Part shown: positions 1 to 8,968 of the stretch, in pieces | Layout of the letters: each line of letters begins with the position of its first letter | Position numbering within the stretch: the first letter of the stretch is position 1 | NCBI GenBank assembly: GCA_050304615.1 | Contig: JBNLDW010000012.1 | Location: forward strand, 62,001-126,000 | Source of the DNA: CBFDBF01 sp050304615 | GTDB taxonomy: Bacteria > Pseudomonadota > Gammaproteobacteria > Chromatiales > Chromatiaceae | Reading direction: 5' to 3' | Length of the DNA stretch: 64,000 nucleotides | Made by a program: the position numbers and the translations under genes | Notes under the pieces: model-generated | Seen by the model: the letters and a program-made list of their open reading frames with translations, nothing else | Told to the model about the DNA's origin: nothing | Databases searched by the model: none

Positions 1-1314
1 GGCGCCGATGTCATGCCGGAGGTAAACCGGGTGCTTGGGCAGATGGAAGATTTTGTTCGCCGGGTGCGGGAAGGTCAGTGGCGCGGGTACAGCGGAAAGC
101 AGATCACTGATGTAGTAAATATTGGTATCGGCGGTTCTAATCTTGGTCCGTTAATGGTAAGCGCGGCATTGGCTCACTATCAGACACCTGAACTGAGGGT
201 GCATTTTGTCTCTAATGTGGATGCCACCCATATTACCGAGACCTTGCGCCCACTCAATCCGGAGACCACCCTCTTTATTATTGCCTCCAAGACATTTAGT
301 ACCCAGGAGACACTGACCAATGCCCACGTTGCTAGGGGATGGATAGAGGCCGCACTGGGCGATGAGGCAGCAGTCGCCAGCCATTTTGTGGCGGTCTCCA
401 CCAATCTGGAGAGGGTAAGCGCCTTTGGTATAGATAGCAGCAACATGTTTGCCTTCTGGGACTGGGTAGGGGGGCGCTACTCCCTCTGGTCTGCTGTAGG
501 CCTGCCAATTGCCTTGGCTATTGGGATGGAACGGTTTCATGAGCTGCTGGCGGGTGCCCATGAGATGGATGAGCACTTCCGTACGGCACCGCCGCAACAG
601 AATATGCCACTGATCCTCGCCTTGCTCGGTATCTGGTACGCCAATTTTGGCGCTGCCAAGAGCCATGCAGTGCTGCCCTATGACCAGTATCTACGCTATC
701 TGCCGGACTATCTGCAACAGGCAGATATGGAGAGCAGTGGCAAGCGCGTCACCCGTGATGGCAGGATTGTAGACTACTCCACCGGTCCGGTGATCTGGGG
801 TGCAGCTGGAACTGATGGGCAACACGCCTTTTTCCAACTAATTCATCAGGGGACTCAAGTTATCCCGTGTGACTTTATCGTCCCAATCCACAGCCATAAT
901 GAGCTGGGACAGCAACAGGAGAAGCTGTTGGCTAACTGTCTGGCCCAGAGTGAGGCGTTGATGCGAGGGAAGAGTGAGCAAGAGGCTCGGATCGAACTAG
1001 AGGCGTCCGGTATGGCAGTGGATGATCTGGAAGCATTGTTGCCGCACAAGATTTTCCCCGGCAACCGGCCCAGCAATACCCTTCTGCTTGATCAAATCAC
1101 CCCACAGCGGCTGGGGGCGCTGATCGCCCTATATGAGCACAAGATCTATCTACAGGGGGTGATTTGGCAGATCAACTCTTTTGATCAGTGGGGTGTGGAG
1201 TTAGGCAAACAGTTGGCAGGGGTGATCCTGGACGAATTGACCGGTGGCGACGGGGTCGCCCACGACAGTTCAACCCAGGCCCTGATTGACCGGTGCAAGC
1301 GGGAGCGCAGTTAA
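1..1314 (+). CDS. pgi: Glucose-6-phosphate isomerase, 5' end missing
   Basis: Interconverts glucose-6-phosphate and fructose-6-phosphate in the cytoplasm, linking glycolysis/gluconeogenesis to the glycogen genes that follow. The reading frame is open from base 1 with no start; the first codons (GADVMPEVN) already match the internal family sequence, so about 115 N-terminal residues lie outside the window. Visible hallmarks are NIGIGGSNLGP (sugar-phosphate binding), GGRYSLWSAVGLP, the block around TGPVIWGAAGTDGQHAF, and QWGVELGKQLA carrying the C-terminal catalytic Lys. It ends 3 bp before the convergent glgB stop, leaving no room for a separate terminator. Identification is secure from close similarity to the E. 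coli enzyme over the whole visible length. Confidence 0.97.
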   Translation, partial: GADVMPEVNRVLGQMEDFVRRVREGQWRGYSGKQITDVVNIGIGGSNLGPLMVSAALAHYQTPELRVHFVSNVDATHITETLRPLNPETTLFIIASKTFSTQETLTNAHVARGWIEAALGDEAAVASHFVAVSTNLERVSAFGIDSSNMFAFWDWVGGRYSLWSAVGLPIALAIGMERFHELLAGAHEMDEHFRTAPPQQNMPLILALLGIWYANFGAAKSHAVLPYDQYLRYLPDYLQQADMESSGKRVTRDGRIVDYSTGPVIWGAAGTDGQHAFFQLIHQGTQVIPCDFIVPIHSHNELGQQQEKLLANCLAQSEALMRGKSEQEARIELEASGMAVDDLEALLPHKIFPGNRPSNTLLLDQITPQRLGALIALYEHKIYLQGVIWQINSFDQWGVELGKQLAGVILDELTGGDGVAHDSSTQALIDRCKRERS

Positions 1315-1317
1315 CCC

Positions 1318-3504
1318 CTAAGGTTGAAGTATCAGCGCCCCTAGAGGTGGCAGGGTGATAGATATGGATTGATCAAAACCCATCCATGGGCGTGGCTCAG
1401 TAGCAACCAGGCCAGCGTTGCCAATATTACTGCCGCCATAGAACTCAGAGTCAGAATTATATATCTCATGGTAATTGCCGGCCTCTGGTACTCCCAGGCG
1501 ATAACCTTCACGCGGTACTGGGGTGAAATTAAGTACCACGATAACAAAGCCGCCACTCTGGCCTCGACGGATATAGCTTAGAATTGACTGGCTGGCATCA
1601 TGGCAGTCTATCCATTGGAACCCGCTATCTTCAAAATCGATTCCATGGAGTGGCTCCAGTTGTCTATAGAGGCGGTTTAGTTCACTTATGCTGGCACTGA
1701 TCCCCTGGTGTTGGTGACGTCCCAACAGGTGCCACTCCAGTTGTGAGTCGTGATCCCACTCGACACCCTGGCCAAACTCGTTACCCATGAATAGCAACTT
1801 CTTACCTGGATAGGTGAACATGTAACTGTAAAGCAGCCGGAGTGAGGCAAAGCGTTGCCAATCATCTCCTGGCATCTTATCCAGCATTGAGCCTTTGCCG
1901 TGTACCACCTCATCATGAGAGAAGGGGAGGACGAAGTTTTCAGTAAAGGAGTAGAGCAACCCAAAGGTAAGTTGGTCGTGGTGATAGTGGCGGTGTACCG
2001 GATCTTTCTCCATATAGGAAAGGGTGTCATGCATCCAGCCCATATTCCATTTCATGCTAAAGCCGAGTCCACCAAGCCAGGTGGGGCTGGATACCTGCGG
2101 CCAGGCAGTAGACTCCTCAGCCATGATCATGGTGCCGGGGAACTGATCGTGGGTAACTGTATTTAGCTGTCGCAGAAAGTCGACCGCCTCCAGATTCTCT
2201 CGTCCACCATACCTGTTGGGGAGCCACTCACCCTCTTTTCTGGAATAGTCGAGATATAGCATGGAGGCGACCGCATCTACCCGCAGGCCGTCCAGGTGGA
2301 ACTCCTCCAGCCAGTAGATGGCACTGGCCAGTAGAAAGTTTCTGACCTCATTGCGGCCATAGTTGAAGATCAGTGTGCCCCAGTCCAGGTGCTCACCCAG
2401 GCGTGGGTCTTCATGCTCATAGACCGCAGTGCCATCAAACCGCCCCAGAGCATGTTTATCCTTGGGGAAATGGGCCGGGACCCAATCGAGAATAACCCCG
2501 ATCCCGTGTTGATGCAGGTGGTCAACAAAGTAACGGAAATCATCAGGTGAGCCGAAACGGCTGGTGGGCGCAAAGTATCCGCTAGTCTGGTAACCCCAGG
2601 AGGCGTCCAGTGGATGCTCAGTTATTGGCAGTAGTTCAATATGGGTAAACCCTAGCTCCTTGACATAGGGGCAAAGACGCTCTGCCAGTTCACGGTAGTT
2701 GAGGAAATTTCCCTGCTCATCATGTTGCCAGGAGCCAAGATGTACCTCATAGATAGAAATAGGGCTGTGCTGCCAGTCAACCTGTGGGCGGTGTTGTAAC
2801 CACTTAGCATCCTGCCACTGATGGATAGAGTCTGGGGTTACGATACATGCATTATCTGGCCGTTGTTGGAATTGGTTACCGTATGGATCGCTCTTCAGCA
2901 GCACGTCACCACCCTGGGAGAGGATTTCAAATTTGTACAGGGCACCAGGCTCTACCCCTGGGAGAAATAGCTCCCATACTCCAGATTCACCACGTGAGCG
3001 CATCGGGTGGATCCGGCCATCCCAGCAGTTGAAATCACCGACCACGCTGACCCGCTGGGCATTAGGAGCCCACACTGCGAACAGGGTTCCTAAAATATCA
3101 TCAATGGTACGCGGTCTTGCCCCCAGAAAGCGGTAGGCGTGCCAGTGGTTGCCCTGCTGAAACATATGGAGGTCAAAGCCCTCCAGCATGGGCGGGAAGC
3201 AGTAGGGGTCGTACTGTTTGCAGTGGACACCGTTGTCATCCTTCCAGGTTAGCTGGTAGTGCTCTGGTAGTAGCTTGCTGGCCCCGGTCCAGACAAATAG
3301 GTCAGTGCCAGGGATGCGCTCCATATCGGTGCCTGTCTCCTTTATCATGACGTTTGAGGCATGCGGGAGAAAGGCGCGTACTGTCACCTCTTTTTTGGCT
3401 ACGTGGCGGCCTAGCACCTCAAACGGATCGTGGTGGCGTGCCTCAAGTATACGCTGTAGAGGCGCAGTGATTTTGGCTGGCGGTTGTTTTTTGTTAGCGC
3501 TCAT
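1318..3504 (-). CDS. glgB: 1,4-alpha-glucan branching enzyme
   Basis: Cuts alpha-1,4 chains and re-attaches them as alpha-1,6 branches during glycogen synthesis (GH13). At 728 aa it equals the E. coli enzyme, so both N-terminal beta-sandwich modules (N1 and CBM48) should be present, followed by the catalytic barrel and C-terminal beta domain. Catalytic blocks are visible: DGLRVDAVASMLY with the Asp nucleophile near residue 400, MAEESTAWP with the acid Glu near 455, and LPFSHDEVVHGKGS. It is transcribed divergently from glgC with about 100 bp between start codons, which must hold promoters for both. It converges on pgi. Confidence 0.97.
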   Translation of the reverse strand: MSANKKQPPAKITAPLQRILEARHHDPFEVLGRHVAKKEVTVRAFLPHASNVMIKETGTDMERIPGTDLFVWTGASKLLPEHYQLTWKDDNGVHCKQYDPYCFPPMLEGFDLHMFQQGNHWHAYRFLGARPRTIDDILGTLFAVWAPNAQRVSVVGDFNCWDGRIHPMRSRGESGVWELFLPGVEPGALYKFEILSQGGDVLLKSDPYGNQFQQRPDNACIVTPDSIHQWQDAKWLQHRPQVDWQHSPISIYEVHLGSWQHDEQGNFLNYRELAERLCPYVKELGFTHIELLPITEHPLDASWGYQTSGYFAPTSRFGSPDDFRYFVDHLHQHGIGVILDWVPAHFPKDKHALGRFDGTAVYEHEDPRLGEHLDWGTLIFNYGRNEVRNFLLASAIYWLEEFHLDGLRVDAVASMLYLDYSRKEGEWLPNRYGGRENLEAVDFLRQLNTVTHDQFPGTMIMAEESTAWPQVSSPTWLGGLGFSMKWNMGWMHDTLSYMEKDPVHRHYHHDQLTFGLLYSFTENFVLPFSHDEVVHGKGSMLDKMPGDDWQRFASLRLLYSYMFTYPGKKLLFMGNEFGQGVEWDHDSQLEWHLLGRHQHQGISASISELNRLYRQLEPLHGIDFEDSGFQWIDCHDASQSILSYIRRGQSGGFVIVVLNFTPVPREGYRLGVPEAGNYHEIYNSDSEFYGGSNIGNAGLVATEPRPWMGFDQSISITLPPLGALILQP

Positions 3505-3608
3505 ACTATTTCACAAATTGGAGATATGGCAATGAACCACGGCATGATATTATATGTTAATTATGGATTGTATGCCGCAGCAGTTTTTATTTGTTGTTGA
3601 GGGAAATA

Positions 3609-4871
3609 ATGGGTAACTTTGAAAGTCCACGTTTTGTCAGTCGACTGACCCGCAATACTCTCGCTCTAGTATTGGCCGGAGGTCGCGGTTCTAGACTGAA
3701 AGACCTGACCAAATGGCGCTCCAAGCCAGCAGTTCCGTTTGGTGGAAAATTCCGAATTATTGATTTTCCCCTCTCCAACTGTATAAATTCAGGTATACGC
3801 CAGATAGGCGTTCTTACCCAGTACAAGGCCCACTCTCTAATTCTTCATGTGCAGCGCGGGTGGGGGTTTCTGCGTGGTGAGTTCAATGAATTTGTCGAGC
3901 TGATTCCGGCCCAGCAGAGGATCGAAAACAATTGGTACGCTGGCACTGCTGATGCCGTCTATCAGAATATCGATATCGTGCAGGACCATGATCCAGATTA
4001 TGTGTTAATCCTGGCCGGAGACCACATCTACCGCATGGATTATGGCACCATGATCGCTCAACATGTAGAGAGTGGTGCCGATATGACTATTGGTTGTATC
4101 GAGACCGACCTGGAGACAGCCAGGGCGCTGGGTGTGATGAAGGTAAACGAGAGATATCAGATCTTGGAGTTCGCGGAGAAGCCGGAAAGGCCAGAGCCAA
4201 TCCCGGGGAGGGATGATACAGCGCTTACTTCCATGGGAATCTATGTATTTAACAAAGATTTTCTGTTTGAGCAGTTGCACAGGGATGCAAATATCCCAGG
4301 TTCTTCGCACGACTTTGGCAAGGATATCATCCCTCGGATCATCCACGAATATAACATTGTGGCCTACCCATTCCGTGATCCCAAGACCGGCGAGCAGGCC
4401 TATTGGCGCGATGTGGGAACGGTAGACGCCTTCTGGTCGACTAATCTGGAGCTTATCGGTGTAACCCCAGATCTGAATCTGTATGATCAAACCTGGCCAA
4501 TCTGGACCTATCAGGAACAGGTGCCACCGGCAAAGTTCGTCTTTGATGATGATGGTCGTCGCGGTATGGCGGTAGATACTATGGTTTCTGGTGGCTGTAT
4601 CGTATCCGGATCGCTGGTACGACACTCCATGCTGTTCTCTAATGTGCGAATCCACTCCTACAATGTCATTGAAGATTCAGTGCTGCTGCCAGATGTCGTT
4701 ATTGATCGCCACTGTCGTATCAACAAGGCGGTAATAGACCGCGGCTGCCATATCCCGGAGGGTACTAAGATCGGACAGGATCTGGAAGAAGACGCAAAAT
4801 ATTTTCATGTAACCCCAGGTGGCGTAGTGCTAGTGACAGCAGACAGACTGAAGCAGATGGCAGCGGCATGA
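3609..4871 (+). CDS. glgC: Glucose-1-phosphate adenylyltransferase (ADP-glucose pyrophosphorylase)
   Basis: Makes ADP-glucose from ATP and glucose-1-phosphate, the committed and usually allosterically controlled step of glycogen synthesis. The N-terminal nucleotidyltransferase domain carries LVLAGGRGSRL, SKPAVPFGGKFRIIDF and WYAGTADAVYQN; the C-terminal left-handed beta helix has hexapeptide-like repeats (SGGCIVSGSLV, INKAVIDRGC). The ATG at 3609 is chosen over an in-frame TTG at 3591 because GAGGG lies 5 bases before it; this gives 420 aa. The stop overlaps the next ATG by 4 bases, so the GH57 gene is translationally coupled. No glycogen synthase gene occurs in the window; GH57 occupies the position next to glgC. 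Confidence 0.96.
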   Translation: MGNFESPRFVSRLTRNTLALVLAGGRGSRLKDLTKWRSKPAVPFGGKFRIIDFPLSNCINSGIRQIGVLTQYKAHSLILHVQRGWGFLRGEFNEFVELIPAQQRIENNWYAGTADAVYQNIDIVQDHDPDYVLILAGDHIYRMDYGTMIAQHVESGADMTIGCIETDLETARALGVMKVNERYQILEFAEKPERPEPIPGRDDTALTSMGIYVFNKDFLFEQLHRDANIPGSSHDFGKDIIPRIIHEYNIVAYPFRDPKTGEQAYWRDVGTVDAFWSTNLELIGVTPDLNLYDQTWPIWTYQEQVPPAKFVFDDDGRRGMAVDTMVSGGCIVSGSLVRHSMLFSNVRIHSYNVIEDSVLLPDVVIDRHCRINKAVIDRGCHIPEGTKIGQDLEEDAKYFHVTPGGVVLVTADRLKQMAAA

Positions 4872-6574
4872 GTAGTGAACAGCAGCCCCTGCAGGTGGTG
4901 TTGTGCTGGCATATGCACCAGCCAGACTACCGTGGCCCCGACCACAGCGATTTCCAGTTGCCATGGGTATATCTGCACGGAATCAAGGATTATGTAGACA
5001 TGGCTGCTCATCTGGAGAATATTCCAGGGGCCAGGGCGGTAGTGAATTTCTCTCCCGTTCTCCTTGAGCAGATTGATGAATACGTAGAGCAGATTGAGGC
5101 CTGGTTACAGCATGGAGTGCGCATCAAGGATCCTCTGCTGGCGGCACTGGCCGGCCCGGGTCTGCCGCTGGAGCTGTCATTGCGGCACGATTTGATCAGG
5201 AGTTGTCTGCGGGCCAATGAAAAGCGATTGATAAAGCGCTTTCCAGCTTATCGACGCTTGGCAGATATGGCCTTATGGGTACATGAACATGAGGAGTCAC
5301 TGCTCTATCTCAATGATCAATACCTGGTGGATCTTATGGTCTGGTATCACCTTGCCTGGATGGGGGAATTTCCACGTAAAAACGATCTACGGCTGCACTC
5401 ACTGGAGAAGAAGTGCTGCAACTACACCGTCGAAGACAGACGGCAACTAGTCACCACTATTGGTGAGCTGCTGAGTAGTATTGTGCCGCGTTATAAGAGG
5501 TTAGCAGAGGAGGGCAAGGCAGAGCTGTCCGTCACTCCATATGCCCATCCAATTATTCCTCTGCTATTAGATATGCAGTCGGCCAGAGAGGCGATGCCTG
5601 ATATAGATTTGCCACAGGCCAGGTATTATTCAGGTGGTGAGGCGCGTGCTCGCTGGCATATTCGTCGTGGTATCGAGTCGTTCAAGAAGTACTTTGGTAT
5701 GGAACCGGCTGGGTGCTGGCCGTCCGAAGGTGCGGTCAGTAGCGAAACCATGCGGATCATGGAGGAGGAGGGTTTTAGCTGGGTGGCCAGTGGTCAGCAG
5801 GTGTTGGTAAATAGTCTCAACCTCTCCCTGGATGGGGCGGCGCTGCCGGCTAACTGCGTGCATACCCCGTATCGTGTAGGAAGGGGGAACCTCAACTGTT
5901 TTTTTCGCGACGATGGGCTTTCCGATTTTATTGGCTTTACCTACGCAGACTGGCATGCCGATGATGCGGTAGGTGATTTTATCAACCATCTTGAGATTGT
6001 TGCCGATGCATCGGTAGGGAATCCAGACCGGGTGGTCTCTATAATCATGGATGGGGAAAACGCATGGGAGAGTTATCCAAAAAATGGCAGCTATTTCCTC
6101 TCTGCTCTGTATAAACGCATTGCCAGCCATCCACGGTTAGAGCTAACCACATTTTCTGATTGCTTGGCAAAGCAGCAAAAGAGCGCCCCTGTTCTGCCAG
6201 AGCTGGTAGCTGGTAGTTGGGTGTACGGCACCTTTAGTACCTGGATTGGTGATCGTGACAAGAACCGTGCTTGGGATATGTTGGCAGATGCCAAGCTGGT
6301 ATACGACCGGGTAATGGCTAGCGGGAGCCTGGATGAGTCCAGAGCAGAGGCTGCGGATATGCAGCTTGCCAACTGTGAGGGGTCGGATTGGTTCTGGTGG
6401 TTTGGTGATTATAATCCAGGGGGGACCGTGTCTGATTTTGAGCGCCTTTTCCGTCATCAGCTGACAAACCTATACACAGTACTGGGCGAACAGCCCCCAG
6501 AGTATCTTTCCCACGTGTTTGCTTATGGCGCCGGTGATCCGGCCATGGGCGGGGTGATGAGACAGAACAATTAA
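4868..6574 (+). CDS. Glycoside hydrolase family 57 protein (amylase/glucanotransferase type)
   Basis: A 568-aa GH57 enzyme, expected to act on alpha-glucans in the cytoplasm. Conserved GH57 regions are seen in order: WHMHQPDYRG (residues 15-23), GCWPSEGAVS with the candidate nucleophile Glu287, the Trp/Asp-rich block near DWHADD (361-366), and MDGENAWE (394-401) which normally carries the acid/base region. A late block DWFWWFGDYNPGG is also typical. There is no signal peptide. The start overlaps the glgC stop (ATGA) and malQ follows after 13 bp, so it sits inside a glycogen operon. Whether it degrades glycogen, debranches it or rearranges chains cannot be told from sequence; family membership is firm, specificity is not. 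Confidence 0.88.
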   Translation: MSSEQQPLQVVLCWHMHQPDYRGPDHSDFQLPWVYLHGIKDYVDMAAHLENIPGARAVVNFSPVLLEQIDEYVEQIEAWLQHGVRIKDPLLAALAGPGLPLELSLRHDLIRSCLRANEKRLIKRFPAYRRLADMALWVHEHEESLLYLNDQYLVDLMVWYHLAWMGEFPRKNDLRLHSLEKKCCNYTVEDRRQLVTTIGELLSSIVPRYKRLAEEGKAELSVTPYAHPIIPLLLDMQSAREAMPDIDLPQARYYSGGEARARWHIRRGIESFKKYFGMEPAGCWPSEGAVSSETMRIMEEEGFSWVASGQQVLVNSLNLSLDGAALPANCVHTPYRVGRGNLNCFFRDDGLSDFIGFTYADWHADDAVGDFINHLEIVADASVGNPDRVVSIIMDGENAWESYPKNGSYFLSALYKRIASHPRLELTTFSDCLAKQQKSAPVLPELVAGSWVYGTFSTWIGDRDKNRAWDMLADAKLVYDRVMASGSLDESRAEAADMQLANCEGSDWFWWFGDYNPGGTVSDFERLFRHQLTNLYTVLGEQPPEYLSHVFAYGAGDPAMGGVMRQNN

Positions 6575-6587
6575 TACCCAAAATAGA

Positions 6588-8075
6588 ATGGATACATCAG
6601 CCACCAACGGGTGCCTGGATCGGCGCCGGGCAGGAATTTTACTGCATATAACTTCTCTGCCGGGACATGCCGCTACCGGTGATATGGGAGCTGAAGCGTA
6701 CCGCTTTGTCGATTTCCTGGCAGCTGCAGGATTCACGGTCTGGCAGACGTTGCCACTATCGCCGCCGCAGCATGACCTATCCCCCTATCAGGCTCGTTCG
6801 GTACACGCTGGTAATCGGCGCTTGATTGCCATTGCCCCACTGGTTGAGAAGGGCTGGATAGAACAGTTGGCATTAAAAAGGTACTGCATCTCCTATGAGT
6901 GTAAACAGCAGTGTCTGCTTGGTGCATGGGCGGGATTTGATAAACTTGCCAGCGATGAGGAGAAGAAAAAACTTGCAGACTTTATTGGTGAACAGCGATT
7001 CTGGCTAGATGATTACGCCCTGTTTGAGGCGTTGCATATGGAGCATCATTGCGGCTGGTGGGGATGGCCAGAGGGGCTACGGGATCGTCATCCACAGGCC
7101 CTGGCCGAGGCGCGTAGCCGTCTGTTTGAGGAGATAGAGTACTTCTATTTTGAGCAATATCTGTTTTTTAGCCAGTGGCGTGAACTGAAGCAGTATGCCA
7201 ATGAACGTGGTATCCGGCTATTTGGGGATATGCCTATTTTTGTGGCCCAGGATAGTGCCGAGGTGTGGGCCAAGCGGGGCAATTTTCTGTTGGACAATGA
7301 GGGGAATCCGACGGTAGTTGCCGGCGTACCGCCAGACTACTTTGCGGCAACCGGACAGCGTTGGGGGAATCCGTTGTATAACTGGGAGGCAATGGAGCAG
7401 GACGGCTTCTCTTTCTGGATTGAGCGCATCCAGACCCAGCTTGCCATGTTTGATCTAGTGCGAATCGACCATTTTCGTGGTTTTGAGGCCTGCTGGGAGA
7501 TCCCCGCAGAGGATGAGACTGCTGTCAATGGTAGCTGGGCAACTGCCCCTGGTGATGCACTGTTTGAGCAGTTGCATAAAGTATACGGTTCGCTGCCCCT
7601 GGTGGCGGAGGATCTTGGCATCATTACCGCAGGGGTAGATGCGTTACGTGACAAGTTTGGGTTGCCTGGGATGAAGGTGTTGCAGTTTGCATTCAATGGG
7701 GATGCAAAAAATCCCTATCTGCCTTCCCAGTACCAGTCAAATACGGTGGTCTACACTGGTACCCATGACAATGATACCACCCTCGGCTGGTATCGTGCTC
7801 TGGATGATCACACCCGCAACTTTGTAGATGAGTATCTGGGATACTCTCAGGAGCCGATGCCGTGGCCTCTTATTCGTAGCGCACTAGCGTCACCAGCTAA
7901 ACTGGCGATGCTGCCGATGCAGGATATCCTTGGTCTGGACGGGACGCACCGGATGAACACACCTGGTACAACCGAGGGCAACTGGGGATGGCGGTTCGAC
8001 TGGCAGCAGGTGCAAGATGATCTTGATACTCGCTTGCGCCACAGTCTTGGAATCTATGGGCGATTAGTTGAATAG
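6588..8075 (+). CDS. malQ: 4-alpha-glucanotransferase (amylomaltase)
   Basis: GH77 enzyme transferring alpha-1,4-glucan segments between maltodextrins. At 495 aa it is the short form without the N-terminal extension of the E. coli protein. Motifs: GDMPIFVAQDSAEVWA, VRIDHFRGF (nucleophile Asp), VAEDLG (acid Glu) and GTHDNDT. The N-terminus (RRAGILLHITSLPG) is typical of the family. It lies between GH57 and galU, separated by 13 and 16 bp, consistent with one operon from glgC to galU that builds and recycles storage glucan. Confidence 0.95.
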   Translation: MDTSATNGCLDRRRAGILLHITSLPGHAATGDMGAEAYRFVDFLAAAGFTVWQTLPLSPPQHDLSPYQARSVHAGNRRLIAIAPLVEKGWIEQLALKRYCISYECKQQCLLGAWAGFDKLASDEEKKKLADFIGEQRFWLDDYALFEALHMEHHCGWWGWPEGLRDRHPQALAEARSRLFEEIEYFYFEQYLFFSQWRELKQYANERGIRLFGDMPIFVAQDSAEVWAKRGNFLLDNEGNPTVVAGVPPDYFAATGQRWGNPLYNWEAMEQDGFSFWIERIQTQLAMFDLVRIDHFRGFEACWEIPAEDETAVNGSWATAPGDALFEQLHKVYGSLPLVAEDLGIITAGVDALRDKFGLPGMKVLQFAFNGDAKNPYLPSQYQSNTVVYTGTHDNDTTLGWYRALDDHTRNFVDEYLGYSQEPMPWPLIRSALASPAKLAMLPMQDILGLDGTHRMNTPGTTEGNWGWRFDWQQVQDDLDTRLRHSLGIYGRLVE

Positions 8076-8091
8076 GGAATAGGGTAGTCAG

Positions 8092-8964
8092 ATGATACAA
8101 ACCATAAAAAAGGCAGTTTTTCCTGTTGCAGGCATGGGGACAAGGTTTCTACCGGCCACCAAGGCTAGCCCCAAAGAGATGCTACCGATAGTAGACAAGC
8201 CGCTAATCCAGTATGCAGTGGAAGAGGCGGTGGCGGCAGGGATTGAGGTATTAATCTTTATTACCGGGCGTAACAAAAGATCTATCAGCAACCATTTTGA
8301 TACCGCCTATGAACTGGAGATGGAACTGGAGCAGCGTGGCAAGAGTGATATGCTGAAGATAGTGCAGGGCATCATACCGCCTCATGTCTCTTGTATCTTT
8401 ATTCGCCAGTCCATGCCGCTGGGATTGGGCCATGCCGTACTCTGTGCCAAACCGGTAGTTGGGGACGAACCATTTGCGGTACTGTTGGCAGATGACATGA
8501 TTGACAGTGATGGCCCTGGCTGCCTGGCGCAAATGGTAGATATTTATACGCAACATCATTGCAGCATTCTTGGTACTGAACTGGTGGCACCAGAGCAGAG
8601 TGGAAGCTATGGTATTGTTGATGTTGGTGGTGATACCGGACACGTTACCAGTGTTAAGGCAATCGTAGAGAAGCCTGAACCTGCAGTGGCTCCATCAAAC
8701 CAAGCCGTAGTTGGCCGCTATATTCTAACTCCCAGGATATTTCATCATCTAGTTAAGACCAGGGCTGGTGCCAGCGGTGAAATCCAGCTTACTGATGCTA
8801 TATCTAGTCTGTTACAAGAGGAGAAGGTGCTGGCCTATCAGTTCCAGGGCAAACGCTATGATTGTGGCAGTAAGCTTGGTTATCTTCAGGCAACTGTTGA
8901 ATATGCGCTGAAGCATGAGCATCTGGGCGCAGAGTTCTCTGCATGGCTAAAACAGAGATTTTAA
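8092..8964 (+). CDS. galU: UTP-glucose-1-phosphate uridylyltransferase
   Basis: Forms UDP-glucose from UTP and glucose-1-phosphate for surface polysaccharide synthesis. The 290-aa protein has the bacterial GalU nucleotide-binding start FPVAGMGTRFLPATKASPKE, followed by EMLPIVDKPLIQYAVEEA, the LLADDMI metal site and IVEKPEP. Close spacing to malQ (16 bp) and to the downstream lipoprotein (4 bp) suggests co-transcription. It draws on the same glucose-1-phosphate pool as GlgC. Confidence 0.96.
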   Translation: MIQTIKKAVFPVAGMGTRFLPATKASPKEMLPIVDKPLIQYAVEEAVAAGIEVLIFITGRNKRSISNHFDTAYELEMELEQRGKSDMLKIVQGIIPPHVSCIFIRQSMPLGLGHAVLCAKPVVGDEPFAVLLADDMIDSDGPGCLAQMVDIYTQHHCSILGTELVAPEQSGSYGIVDVGGDTGHVTSVKAIVEKPEPAVAPSNQAVVGRYILTPRIFHHLVKTRAGASGEIQLTDAISSLLQEEKVLAYQFQGKRYDCGSKLGYLQATVEYALKHEHLGAEFSAWLKQRF

Positions 8965-8968
8965 CGCA

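Noticed and set aside
4005..4655. Minus-strand open frame of 216 codons
   Set aside because: Antisense to the conserved glgC coding sequence; no SD and no recognisable protein.
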